Positions 44,517 to 53,031 of a stretch of 64,000 nucleotides of DNA are shown here, in pieces. The stretch lies in contig NZ_FORM01000007.1 of assembly GCF_900114005.1 (NCBI RefSeq), positions 186,001 to 250,000 on the forward strand, given 5' to 3'. Within the stretch, counting starts at the first letter, position 1. Each line of letters starts with the position of its first letter. Position numbers and translations under genes: made by a program. A model generated the notes under the pieces. The model was not told the DNA's origin, searched no databases, and was given only the letters and a program-made list of their open reading frames with translations. Source of the DNA: Olleya namhaensis. Its GTDB lineage: Bacteria > Bacteroidota > Bacteroidia > Flavobacteriales > Flavobacteriaceae.

Positions 44517-46070
44517 ATGAACAATATAAATATTCTTTGGGTTGATGACGAAATAGATTTATTAAAGCCTCACATCTTGTTTTTAGAGAAAAAAAACTAC
44601 AATGTAACCACTTGTAATTCTGGAACAGAAGCTTTAGAAATCTTAGACGAACAGAAGTTTGATATTGTTTTTTTAGATGAAAACATGCCTGGCTTAACAG
44701 GTTTAGAGACTTTAAATGAAATTAAAGAAAAGCAAGACACCCTTCCCGTAGTAATGATTACTAAAAGTGAAGAAGAATATATCATGGAAGAAGCTATTGG
44801 TAATAAAATTGCCGATTACCTTATAAAACCTGTTAATCCCAATCAAATATTACTAAGCTTAAAGAAAAACTTAGACCACTCTAGATTGGTGTCGGAAAAA
44901 ACAACTTCTAACTACCAGCAAGAATTTAGAAAGATAGCTATGGATATGGCTATGGTTAATAGTTATGAAGAATGGGTGGATTTATACAAAAAGCTTATCT
45001 ATTGGGAAATTCAGTTAGAAGATATCGAAGACCCGAGTATGTTTGAGATTTTAGAATCTCAAAAAAACGAAGCCAATACACAATTTGGTAAATTTATAGA
45101 TAAAAATTACCCATCTTGGTTTGAGCCAAATACGGATGCACCTATATTATCACATACATTGTTTAGAGAACGTATTGCGCCTGAACTTAGCAAAGAACAA
45201 CCAACACTATTGGTTGTAGTAGATAATTTACGTTATGACCAATGGAAAGCATTTGAACCTTTTGTTAATAATCATTACAAAAAACAAAAAGAAGAAGCAT
45301 TTTATAGCATCTTACCTACAGCAACGCAATATGCCAGAAATGCTATATTCTCTGGGTTAATGCCTAGTGACATGGAAAAACTACACCCTGAGTATTGGAA
45401 AAATGACACAGATGAAGGTGGTAAAAATTTACATGAAGACGATTTTTTAAAAGCACAAATGAAACGCTTAGGTCTAAGCAACCTAAAACACGAATATTAC
45501 AAAATCACGAATCTAGCTTCAGGAAAAAAATTAGCAAGCAATTTTAGAGGACTAAAAGATAACGACTTAACTGTTGTTGTTTATAATTTTGTAGACATGC
45601 TATCACACTCTAAAACAGAAATGGATGTAGTAAAAGAACTAGCCTCTAATGACAAAGCTTACCGTAGTTTAACGCAGAGTTGGTTTAAAAACTCACCGCT
45701 ACTAGAAATGATACAGCAAGCACAACAAATGGGCTTTAAGCTAATTATTACTACAGATCACGGAACAATAAATGTAAAAAACCCATCTAAAGTTATTGGA
45801 GACAGAGATACTAGTTTAAACTTACGTTATAAAACAGGACGTAGTTTAAGCTACGAAAACAAAGATGTCCTTGCTGCTAAAGATCCAAAAACAATACACT
45901 TACCTTCTATTAATATGAATAGCTCATTTATATTCGCTAAAAGCGATTTATTCTTTGCTTACCCAAATAACTACAACCATTATGTTAGTTATTATCGTAA
46001 TACATACCAACATGGAGGTGTCTCTTTAGAAGAAATGATTATTCCGTTTGTAGTTTTAAGTCCTAAATAA
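44517..46070 (+). CDS. porX: T9SS response regulator PorX
   Basis: This 517-residue protein has a CheY-like receiver domain (1-120; phospho-Asp D54 in VFLDENMPG, plus ITKSEEEY) and a PglZ-type alkaline-phosphatase-fold effector domain (about 200-517) with VVVDNLRYDQW, TATQYARNAIFSG and TDHGTINVKN. This is the layout of PorX, which with PorY controls type IX secretion and gliding genes in Bacteroidota. The PglZ domain here is not a BREX component. It is followed 7 bases later by tsaE. Confidence 0.93.
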   Translation: MNNINILWVDDEIDLLKPHILFLEKKNYNVTTCNSGTEALEILDEQKFDIVFLDENMPGLTGLETLNEIKEKQDTLPVVMITKSEEEYIMEEAIGNKIADYLIKPVNPNQILLSLKKNLDHSRLVSEKTTSNYQQEFRKIAMDMAMVNSYEEWVDLYKKLIYWEIQLEDIEDPSMFEILESQKNEANTQFGKFIDKNYPSWFEPNTDAPILSHTLFRERIAPELSKEQPTLLVVVDNLRYDQWKAFEPFVNNHYKKQKEEAFYSILPTATQYARNAIFSGLMPSDMEKLHPEYWKNDTDEGGKNLHEDDFLKAQMKRLGLSNLKHEYYKITNLASGKKLASNFRGLKDNDLTVVVYNFVDMLSHSKTEMDVVKELASNDKAYRSLTQSWFKNSPLLEMIQQAQQMGFKLIITTDHGTINVKNPSKVIGDRDTSLNLRYKTGRSLSYENKDVLAAKDPKTIHLPSINMNSSFIFAKSDLFFAYPNNYNHYVSYYRNTYQHGGVSLEEMIIPFVVLSPK

Positions 46071-46077
46071 TTTATTT

Positions 46078-46512
46078 TTGCTTAAAAAAACAGATACAGT
46101 GGTAATACATTATACATTAAATGACGTTGAAGCAGTCGCTAAAACACTTCTTGAGACTGTAGATTCTAAAATAATATTATTTGAAGGTGAAATGGGTGTT
46201 GGTAAAACAACGCTCATTAAGACTTTAATTAAACTTTTAGGGAGTAATGACGTTGTAAGCAGTCCGACCTTCTCCATAGTTAACGAATATTTAGCCAAAA
46301 ACCAATCTATTTATCACTTTGATTTGTATCGTATAGAAGATGAAGACGAGCTATATGACTTTGGTATAGATACTTACATTTATAATCACAATTTTGTTTT
46401 TGTAGAATGGCCAGAACTATTGAAACCATTGATACAAGACAAATATTCTGTTGTAAAAATAACTTTGTCAGAAAACACATCAAGAACTATATCGATTGAA
46501 AATATCAAGTAA
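46078..46512 (+). CDS. tsaE: tRNA threonylcarbamoyladenosine synthesis ATPase TsaE
   Basis: This 144-residue protein has the TsaE P-loop EGEMGVGKTTL and the SSPTFSIVNEY switch block, and it helps form t6A37 in tRNA with TsaBD. TTG at 46078 is the first candidate start and GTG at 46099 an in-frame alternative, which gives a start more like homologs (VIHYTLND). It lies 7 bases after porX and is co-transcribed. Confidence 0.93.
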   Translation: MLKKTDTVVIHYTLNDVEAVAKTLLETVDSKIILFEGEMGVGKTTLIKTLIKLLGSNDVVSSPTFSIVNEYLAKNQSIYHFDLYRIEDEDELYDFGIDTYIYNHNFVFVEWPELLKPLIQDKYSVVKITLSENTSRTISIENIK

Positions 46513-46542
46513 AATTTCGCTTTTTTCTTTCAATAAAAAGTG

Positions 46543-46550
46543 TATTTTTG
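46543..46550 (+). promoter_or_regulatory. -7 promoter element upstream of the small secreted peptide gene
   Basis: TATTTTTG is a perfect TAnnTTTG match, predicting a leader of about 120 bases before the ATG at 46680. Confidence 0.4.
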
Positions 46551-46679
46551 ACCAAGTGCGGTTTTAACCACATCAAAAAAATAATAAAACACGTTTTTTA
46601 ACATAATTTTAACATTTAGTCGATTTTTGTAAGGATAATTTATATAGTTTAGACGTATAATTAATTAAATCCCTAACAA

Positions 46680-46823
46680 ATGAAAACTAAAAAGTATGTA
46701 ATAGCTATGGCTATTTTCGGAGGTGTATTATTTACAGCTCAAGCAACAAATCTTATTGATTTAAATGGACAACAAACAACAGAAGTTGATAAACGAAAAA
46801 TTAGAATACCGTCAGGAGAATAA
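46680..46823 (+). CDS. Small secreted peptide, 47 residues, overlapping the next gene
   Basis: A short ORF begins MKTKKYVIAMAIFGG and has a signal peptide that would be cut near TAQA (about residue 22). The mature peptide is roughly 25 residues and ends DKRKIRIPSGE. Its 3' end overlaps the membrane-protein gene by 59 bases in another frame. The good signal peptide, clean ATG and coupling support real coding. Function is unknown; the basic C-terminal KRKIRIPSGE could be a processed peptide. Confidence 0.65.
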   Translation: MKTKKYVIAMAIFGGVLFTAQATNLIDLNGQQTTEVDKRKIRIPSGE

Positions 46824-47307
46824 AAAATTATTCTTTAAAGGATCATTAGTTGCAATTATTATTGCACTAACACCTTTATATTTTCAAATTTATAAAAGTG
46901 TTCCAAAATCAAAGGTTTGGGACACTTTTTTATTTACATATGAAAGTATCTATTACAGAGATGCAAATGTTGCGTTTTGGATATTAACAGGAAAAGTAGT
47001 CCCATTGTTTTTATTAACTATTTGGTTTTTCACCTGTCGACATTGGTGGTATCATGCCCTACTAGTACCAATATGTCTATATATATATCAAGGAATGGGT
47101 GTTTTTAATGATGACATTCTATATTTCGACGAAGTTAATTTTTTGCACTTAGTACCTGTAATGATAGTAATTATACCATCCATCTATCTTGTAAGAGCTA
47201 GAATTTTCAATCATTTAAACACTGTAGATAAAACTACACAAGATTTAGAAGACGAGTTAACATTCAAACCTAAAACATTTTGGGGAAAAGTCAAGCAATA
47301 CTTCTAA
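46765..47307 (+). CDS. Hypothetical integral membrane protein
   Basis: This 180-residue protein has an acidic/basic N-terminal stretch of 25 residues and about four transmembrane segments (about 26-44, 72-88, 96-108 and 125-143), with a charged C-terminus ending KVKQYF. No motif identifies it. The start at 46765 lies inside the small peptide gene, so the two are translationally coupled. Confidence 0.7.
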   Translation: MDNKQQKLINEKLEYRQENKKLFFKGSLVAIIIALTPLYFQIYKSVPKSKVWDTFLFTYESIYYRDANVAFWILTGKVVPLFLLTIWFFTCRHWWYHALLVPICLYIYQGMGVFNDDILYFDEVNFLHLVPVMIVIIPSIYLVRARIFNHLNTVDKTTQDLEDELTFKPKTFWGKVKQYF

Positions 47308-47401
47308 ACCTAACGTACTTCTAGTAACTAATTTTCAAACAAAAAGACTATCATTACTTTAGACTAAAATAAGACTCCATTTTTAATGCTTTTAATTATA
47401 A

Positions 47402-47409
47402 TAATTTTG
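47402..47409 (+). promoter_or_regulatory. -7 promoter element of ald
   Basis: TAATTTTG is a perfect TAnnTTTG match 33 bases before the ATG. Confidence 0.6.
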
Positions 47410-47442
47410 TAATTTGTTTCAGTTTTAAAAATCACTCTAATT

Positions 47443-48642
47443 ATGTCTAAACCGCTCTCTCCTTTTTCTAAAGAACAATTACTTCCTCAAGAGGAAACTT
47501 TAGAAATATACAAACATAAAAGCGAGCTTTTTATAGGAATACCTAAGGAAACTGCTTTTCAAGAAAAGCGTGTTTGCCTAACTCCCGATGCTGTTTCTGC
47601 AATTGTAAGTAATGGACATCGCGTTTTAATAGAATCAGAAGCAGGAAAAGGCGCTAATTTTAGTGACAAAGATTACAGCGAAGCTGGAGCGGAAGTCACA
47701 AAAGATACCGCAAAAGTATATTCTTGTCCTATGATTTTAAAGGTAGAACCTCCTACTCTAGACGAATTAGAATTAATAAACCCACAGACTACATTAATAT
47801 CTGCGCTTCAAATAAAAACACAAACCAAAAAATATTTTGAAAAACTTGCTGCTAAACGCATTACCGCTTTGGCTTTTGAGTTTATTCGTGACGAAGATGG
47901 GGCTTTTCCTGCTGTTAGAGCATTAAGTGAAATTGCGGGTACTGCTTCCGTTTTGATTGCATCAGAATTATTAAGCAACTCAAGCAACGGTAACGGTTTA
48001 ATGTTTGGTAATATTAGCGGTGTACCACCTGTAGAAGTTGTTATTTTAGGCGCTGGTACAGTGGGTGAATTTGCAGCAAGAAGCGCTATTGGTCTTGGAG
48101 CAAACGTCAAAGTGTTTGATAACTCTATTACTAAACTACGTTGTTTGCAAGCTAATTTAGGTCGTACAATATACACATCAACTATTCAACCAAAATACTT
48201 AAGCAAAGCCTTAAAACGTTGTGACGTTGTTATTGGTGCTGTAAGAGGAAAAGACAGATCTCCAATTTTAGTATCCGAAACCATGGTTGAAAACATGAAA
48301 AAAGGCTCTGTAATTATTGATGTTAGTATTGATATGGGAGGTTGTTTTGAAACTAGCGAAATCACAACACATGATAACCCTACTTATCGTAAAAACGGCG
48401 TTATTCATTATTGCGTTCCAAATATTCCAGCACGTTATTCTAGAACAGCTTCGGCTTCTATAAGCAACATATTTACGCCTTATCTGCTTAAAATTGCGGA
48501 TGATGGCGGATTAGAACACGCTATTCGTTTTGATAAAGGACTTAAAAATGGGCTGTATTTTTATCATGGTATTTTAACTAGTCGTGCAGTTGGAGAATGG
48601 TTTGACCTAAAACATAGTGATATTAACCTATTAATATTCTAA
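47443..48642 (+). CDS. ald: Alanine dehydrogenase
   Basis: This 399-residue enzyme interconverts alanine and pyruvate with NAD. The PNT-family N-terminal domain has GIPKETAFQEKRV, then LKVEPP. The NAD-binding half has VVILGAGTVGEFAARSAIGLG, then DVVIGAVRGK and NIPARYSRTAS. The length and an extra 30-residue N-terminus are as in Bacteroidota homologs. A DUF4258 gene follows 22 bases later. Confidence 0.9.
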   Translation: MSKPLSPFSKEQLLPQEETLEIYKHKSELFIGIPKETAFQEKRVCLTPDAVSAIVSNGHRVLIESEAGKGANFSDKDYSEAGAEVTKDTAKVYSCPMILKVEPPTLDELELINPQTTLISALQIKTQTKKYFEKLAAKRITALAFEFIRDEDGAFPAVRALSEIAGTASVLIASELLSNSSNGNGLMFGNISGVPPVEVVILGAGTVGEFAARSAIGLGANVKVFDNSITKLRCLQANLGRTIYTSTIQPKYLSKALKRCDVVIGAVRGKDRSPILVSETMVENMKKGSVIIDVSIDMGGCFETSEITTHDNPTYRKNGVIHYCVPNIPARYSRTASASISNIFTPYLLKIADDGGLEHAIRFDKGLKNGLYFYHGILTSRAVGEWFDLKHSDINLLIF

Positions 48643-48664
48643 ATTTGCAATTCAAAACTTTAGA

Positions 48665-49048
48665 ATGAAAATATTACACAGATTTGGTTATTACTTTGGT
48701 GGATTTGCAATTGGACTTGTAATTTTAGCTTTTTTCTTAAACGGAAGAGGTGTGTCTTGCGAGTATAGTTATGGCCCAGAAGCTAGAGTCCTTAAAAACA
48801 TTAGAACAAAAACACTACATTTTTCTTCAGAAAGCGAAGCATTAATAGCATCAAAAACTATTGATACAGCTTCAATAAGTTATATTCTTAAAGAAGGAGA
48901 TATTGATTTCTCTAAAAGTGAAGCTAGAAAAAAACCTTGTGGCGTCTATTATATATACGGCGAAACTAAAGAAAATAAAAATTTAAAGTTTTATATTGAG
49001 AACTGCGACAGTATTGCAACTTTAAAAAACATAACATTTTTAGACTAA
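48665..49048 (+). CDS. DUF4258 family protein, membrane-anchored
   Basis: This 127-residue protein has one N-terminal transmembrane segment (about 8-27). The rest is a DUF4258-like beta-rich domain with VSCEYSYGPEARVLKNIR and YYIYGETKENKNLKFYIE. Function is unknown. It follows ald closely and shares a bidirectional terminator with the PRODH gene. Confidence 0.7.
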   Translation: MKILHRFGYYFGGFAIGLVILAFFLNGRGVSCEYSYGPEARVLKNIRTKTLHFSSESEALIASKTIDTASISYILKEGDIDFSKSEARKKPCGVYYIYGETKENKNLKFYIENCDSIATLKNITFLD

Positions 49049-49069
49049 AGACTATTCTATTTTAAATAC

Positions 49070-49108
49070 AAAAAAGAGCGATTTGTTATAACAAATCGCT
49101 CTTTTTTT
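49070..49108. terminator. Bidirectional terminator between the DUF4258 and PRODH genes
   Basis: AAAAGAGCGATTTGTT pairs with AACAAATCGCTCTTTT, flanked by A and T runs. Confidence 0.9.
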
Positions 49109-49133
49109 ATTTTACCACATAACAACTAACGTG

Positions 49134-50309
49134 TTATTTTTGTTTTCTTCTCTTACGCTCTGTTTTTAATAATGTTAATTCGCGACCTGTTTGCCCTGCA
49201 ACCGAAGTGTTTTCTTCTGCACGTCTAATTAAATAAGGCATCACATCTTTAACAGGTCCAAATGGCAAATACTTTGCAACATTATAACCTTGAGCTGCTA
49301 AATTAAAACTAATATGATCACTCATGCCGTATAATTGACCAAACCAAACGCGGTTGTCTTTTTTATCGATACCTAATTTCTCCATCAATTGTAATGCTAA
49401 ATAAGAGCTCTCTTCATTATGCGTGCCAATAAAGATGGAAATAGTCTCTAAATTATCTAATATATACAACAGACAATCATTAAAGTTTTTGTCTGTAGTG
49501 ATTTTGTCTTTACAAATTGGAGATGCATACCCTTTATCTTTAGCGCGTTCACGCTCTTTTTCCATGTATGCGCCACGAACTATCTTATAACCTAAAGTAT
49601 AACCTCCAGATTTAGCACGTGCATGAGAAGCCTTTAAAAACGCTAAGCGATCATGTCTATAAGTTTGTAACGTATTATACACAATAGGCTTATCCGTGTT
49701 ATAAATTTTCATCATATCCTCCGCCAATTGATCTGCAGCATCTTGCATCCAACTCTCTTCTCCATCAATCAAAACTTCAACATCACGGGCTTTAGCCAAT
49801 TTACAAATAGAATGATATCTATCTACAATTCTATTCCACTCCTGCTCTTCTTCCTGAGTAAATACTTTGCCTTCTCCTTTTTTCTGAAACAAGAAAATAC
49901 GCCCTAAACCTGTTGGTTTAAACACAACAATAGGCATAGCTTCTTTCTCATCACTAAACTCAACCAGCTTCATTATTTTTTCTTTAGCTGAATCAAACTG
50001 GTTTTCAATAGCTTTTCCTTCTACCGAGTAATCTAAAACAGAACACACACCAGCAGTATACATCTTATCAATAACAGACAAACAGTCGTCCTCATTAACA
50101 CCACCACAAAAATGATCAAACACGGTAGCACGTATTAAACCTTCTACCGGTAGATGTGCTTTTAAAGCAAAATTAGTAGCTGCCGTACCTATCCTAACCA
50201 AAGGTTGGTTAGATATCATTTTAAATAAAAAATAAGCGCGTTCTAATTCAGAATCGCTTTTAAGCTTAAATGCAACTTCTGTGTTTTCAAAAAAAGTAAC
50301 CTTTGCCAT
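49134..50309 (-). CDS. Proline dehydrogenase, monofunctional
   Basis: This 391-residue FAD-dependent TIM-barrel enzyme oxidises proline to pyrroline-5-carboxylate. Landmarks are RATVFDHFCGG, KLVEFSDEKE, EVLIDGEESWMQ, GYKIVRGAYMEKER and GTHNEES, and a C-terminal YLPFGPVKDVMPYLIRRAEEN. It is a PRODH without the P5C dehydrogenase half, as is usual in Flavobacteriaceae. A perfect -7 element lies 25 bases upstream. Confidence 0.93.
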   Translation of the reverse strand: MAKVTFFENTEVAFKLKSDSELERAYFLFKMISNQPLVRIGTAATNFALKAHLPVEGLIRATVFDHFCGGVNEDDCLSVIDKMYTAGVCSVLDYSVEGKAIENQFDSAKEKIMKLVEFSDEKEAMPIVVFKPTGLGRIFLFQKKGEGKVFTQEEEQEWNRIVDRYHSICKLAKARDVEVLIDGEESWMQDAADQLAEDMMKIYNTDKPIVYNTLQTYRHDRLAFLKASHARAKSGGYTLGYKIVRGAYMEKERERAKDKGYASPICKDKITTDKNFNDCLLYILDNLETISIFIGTHNEESSYLALQLMEKLGIDKKDNRVWFGQLYGMSDHISFNLAAQGYNVAKYLPFGPVKDVMPYLIRRAEENTSVAGQTGRELTLLKTERKRRKQK

Positions 50310-50333
50310 ATTATAATTTCGTTTTAGTCAAAA

Positions 50334-50341
50334 CAAATATA
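50334..50341 (-). promoter_or_regulatory. -7 promoter element of the PRODH gene
   Basis: The minus strand reads TATATTTG, a perfect match 25 bases before the ATG. Confidence 0.6.
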
Positions 50342-50405
50342 CCATCTATTACCATTATTTTTTAAAAAAACTATTAATTTTACGTTCTAACGTTTTAAAG
50401 TATTT

Positions 50406-51470
50406 ATGACTCCTATTCAAACTCAAGATTACAGCATACAATTCAATGATGATTGTTACACAGCGCTTAATAAATACATTAACCAGCATTCGTTTTCAAA
50501 CATCTTTGTTTTAGTAGATAGCAACACTTCAGAGCACTGCTTACCAATCTTTTTAAGACAATTAGAAACTGATTTAACTATTGAAATAATAGAAATTGAA
50601 GCAGGAGAACAAAATAAAACTATAGAAACTTGTTCCGGCGTATGGCAAACTTTATCTGAGTTAAGAGCAGACAGAAAAACACTAATGCTAAATTTAGGCG
50701 GTGGAGTTGTTACTGATTTAGGTGGTTTTGTTGCATGCACCTACCAAAGAGGAATTAAATTTATAAATATCCCGACGACACTTTTATCTATGGTAGATGC
50801 TTCTATTGGTGGTAAAAATGGTGTGGATTTAGGAAACATAAAAAACCAGGTAGGAATTATAAAAACACCTAACATGGTTTTAATTGATACTAACTATTTA
50901 GAAACGTTATCTAGTCGAGAAATGCGTTCTGGCTTAGCCGAAATGCTAAAGCACGGATTAATACGTGACGAATTGTATTACAACAAGTTATCTGCTTTAT
51001 CTAATCTAACACTTGAAGACTTAGATCAGCTTATATACGACTCGGTCTTAATTAAAAAAGATATTGTAGAACAAGATCCAACGGAGCAAAATTTAAGAAA
51101 ATCGCTTAATTTTGGTCATACTCTAGGGCATGCAATTGAGTCTTATTATCTAAATCATGAGACCAAATCTTTACTACATGGAGAGGCTATTGCAATAGGA
51201 ATGATTTTAGAAACCTATTTATCTAGCCAATTACTAAATTTTCCAACTGAGAAAACAAAATCAATCAAAGAGAATACGCTAAAAGTGTATGGGAAAATAG
51301 ACATTCCGGAAAAAGACTACGCACCTATTATTGAATTGATGAAGTTTGATAAAAAGAACGAAAAAGGCACCATTAACTTTGTATTACTAAACACTATTGG
51401 TAATCCTGAAATTAATTGCGTCATCCCTAACGACTTATTAATCAAATCTTTAAATTTTTATAACGAATAA
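50406..51470 (+). CDS. aroB: 3-dehydroquinate synthase
   Basis: This 354-residue enzyme makes dehydroquinate from DAHP in the shikimate pathway. GGGVVTDLGGFVACTYQRGI, PTTLLSMVDASIGGKNGVD, and the zinc ligands in RKSLNFGHTLGHAIES are the family motifs. Length is standard. It is divergent from the PRODH gene. Confidence 0.96.
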   Translation: MTPIQTQDYSIQFNDDCYTALNKYINQHSFSNIFVLVDSNTSEHCLPIFLRQLETDLTIEIIEIEAGEQNKTIETCSGVWQTLSELRADRKTLMLNLGGGVVTDLGGFVACTYQRGIKFINIPTTLLSMVDASIGGKNGVDLGNIKNQVGIIKTPNMVLIDTNYLETLSSREMRSGLAEMLKHGLIRDELYYNKLSALSNLTLEDLDQLIYDSVLIKKDIVEQDPTEQNLRKSLNFGHTLGHAIESYYLNHETKSLLHGEAIAIGMILETYLSSQLLNFPTEKTKSIKENTLKVYGKIDIPEKDYAPIIELMKFDKKNEKGTINFVLLNTIGNPEINCVIPNDLLIKSLNFYNE

Positions 51471-51555
51471 TTTCATTGTATTAAAAAATTGCTTAATTTT
51501 AAGTAATTGCAGCAATGCAAGACTATCCTAACCAGTTAATTATAAACATATTGGT

Positions 51556-51882
51556 ATGCGAAAAGTTATTGTAGATTATAAAAAGTTAACACCAGAAGTA
51601 CTAACACTGTTAACTCAAAAGTTTCCCGATGGTTATGGAGACAAGGATATTATTACCTTTGACAACCACCACAACCAAACCATTGAAGCTATTGAGGTTA
51701 CAAGCCAAGACACCATATTTTTAGTAAAGGTTAGCAGCAAGCTACATTACACCATGACCAATGTTGATACTATTGATGATGCTACAGTAAACAGTGATGG
51801 TCATATAGTAATTGATTTTAAAGACAACACAGAAAACAGGCCAGAAGATAGCAACTACATTATTTCTAACGAAGAAGAATAA
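51556..51882 (+). CDS. Conserved hypothetical protein
   Basis: This 108-residue acidic protein has no signal peptide. It has a MRKVIVDYKKLTPEVL start, an acidic middle and a Glu-rich tail. I recognise no domain. It starts 85 bases after aroB and its stop abuts the stop of the convergent DinB-family gene. Coding is supported by the clean start and length. Confidence 0.65.
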   Translation: MRKVIVDYKKLTPEVLTLLTQKFPDGYGDKDIITFDNHHNQTIEAIEVTSQDTIFLVKVSSKLHYTMTNVDTIDDATVNSDGHIVIDFKDNTENRPEDSNYIISNEEE

Positions 51883-52401
51883 CTACTTCAAGTAACGCTC
51901 CTTAATCACATTTACGTGATGCTTCTCATGTCCGATAACTAAAAACCCTAAAGCCCTAACAGAAACTGCCCCACTACCAGCTACACCTTTACTCTTAAGC
52001 GCGTTATCAGAAAAGCTTTTAAACAAAGCTACTGTTGCTTTCCTAACTAAAGTGTACTCCTCTAACAAATCTGCAATAGAACGCTCTGAAGCACCAGAAG
52101 CTAATACGTACTCATTCTCATCAAATCCAGAAAGTGCGGTTTTATCCTGCCTAGCAAAGCGCAAAGCTCTGTAACAAAATATACGCTCAGTATCTATCAA
52201 ATGACTAATAATCTCTTTTATGGTCCACTTACCCTCATCATATCTATACTCTAATTTTGCAGGAGCAATTGTAAGATAGAAGTCATATATTGTTTTAAAG
52301 CTAGACTCTAAGCCCGATAATAACGTTACACCCTCTGCTTGATCGATATAACCTTTAAAATAAGGTAAATACTCGTCTTGTTGTAAATCTGAAATAGTCA
52401 T
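51883..52401 (-). CDS. DinB/YfiT-family metal-binding protein
   Basis: This 172-residue four-helix protein has the DinB-superfamily metal His pattern: KEIISHLIDTERIF (H in helix 2) and IGHEKHHVNVIKERY near the C-terminus. These proteins bind zinc or nickel and often act as thiol transferases in low-molecular-weight-thiol metabolism. Its stop abuts that of the convergent hypothetical gene, with a one-base join at 51882/51883. Confidence 0.88.
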   Translation of the reverse strand: MTISDLQQDEYLPYFKGYIDQAEGVTLLSGLESSFKTIYDFYLTIAPAKLEYRYDEGKWTIKEIISHLIDTERIFCYRALRFARQDKTALSGFDENEYVLASGASERSIADLLEEYTLVRKATVALFKSFSDNALKSKGVAGSGAVSVRALGFLVIGHEKHHVNVIKERYLK

Positions 52402-52427
52402 TAAAATATTTTTTAATAAAATTAAAC

Positions 52428-52455
52428 AAAAAACGCCTCATAAAAATGAAGCGCT
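52428..52455 (-). terminator. Terminator of the Lrp-family gene
   Basis: The minus-strand stem GCGCTTCAT/ATGAGGCGT (two G-U pairs), followed by a T run, lies 24 bases past the stop. Confidence 0.7.
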
Positions 52456-52478
52456 TTATAATTGTGTACTGCAAAAAT

Positions 52479-52958
52479 CTATAAATCGTTAAAAATGCTA
52501 TGCATTAAACGTTTTTTATCATTTATACTTTCCTCTAAAGATATCATAGTTTCTGTTCTATAAACACTTTCAATGTCATCTAACATAAAAATAACATCTT
52601 TTGCATGCTCTGTATTTCGAGCTCTAATTTTACAGAAAATATTGAATTTACCTGTAGTAACATGTGCAACCGTAACATAAGGAATCTCAGCAATACGCTC
52701 TAACACGAATGCTGTTTTTGAAGTGTTTTGAAGAAAAACTCCAACGTAAGCTATAAATGAATACCCTAATTTTTTGTAATCTAATGTTAAAGAAGACCCT
52801 TTAATAATCCCTGCATCTTCCATTTTCTTCACCCTAACATGAACAGTACCAGCAGAAATTAATAATTTTTTTGCTATATCTGTAAAAGGAACTCTTGTGT
52901 TTTCGATTAACATATCAAGAATCTGGTGATCAATTTCGTCTAGTTTAAACTTTGCCAT
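52479..52958 (-). CDS. Lrp/AsnC-family transcriptional regulator
   Basis: This 159-residue protein has an N-terminal winged helix-turn-helix (about 5-60: DHQILDMLIENTRVPFTDIAKKLLISAGTV in outline) and a C-terminal ACT-like RAM domain that binds amino acids. Lrp-family proteins control amino-acid metabolism. The target is unknown; its own promoter and the nearby amino-acid genes (ald, PRODH) are possibilities. A perfect -7 element lies 25 bases upstream. Confidence 0.92.
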   Translation of the reverse strand: MAKFKLDEIDHQILDMLIENTRVPFTDIAKKLLISAGTVHVRVKKMEDAGIIKGSSLTLDYKKLGYSFIAYVGVFLQNTSKTAFVLERIAEIPYVTVAHVTTGKFNIFCKIRARNTEHAKDVIFMLDDIESVYRTETMISLEESINDKKRLMHSIFNDL

Positions 52959-52982
52959 TTTGTAATTTTATTAAATAAAACA

Positions 52983-52990
52983 CAAAAATA
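52983..52990 (-). promoter_or_regulatory. -7 promoter element of the Lrp-family gene
   Basis: The minus strand reads TATTTTTG, a perfect match 25 bases before the ATG. Confidence 0.6.
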
Positions 52991-53031
52991 AAACATTTTT
53001 CATAAATTATCTACATCAAAATTGAAGAAAA

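Noticed and set aside
44517-46070. PglZ domain considered as part of a BREX phage-defence system
   Set aside because: The receiver domain plus PglZ-like domain at 517 residues is PorX, the T9SS regulator; no brx genes are near.
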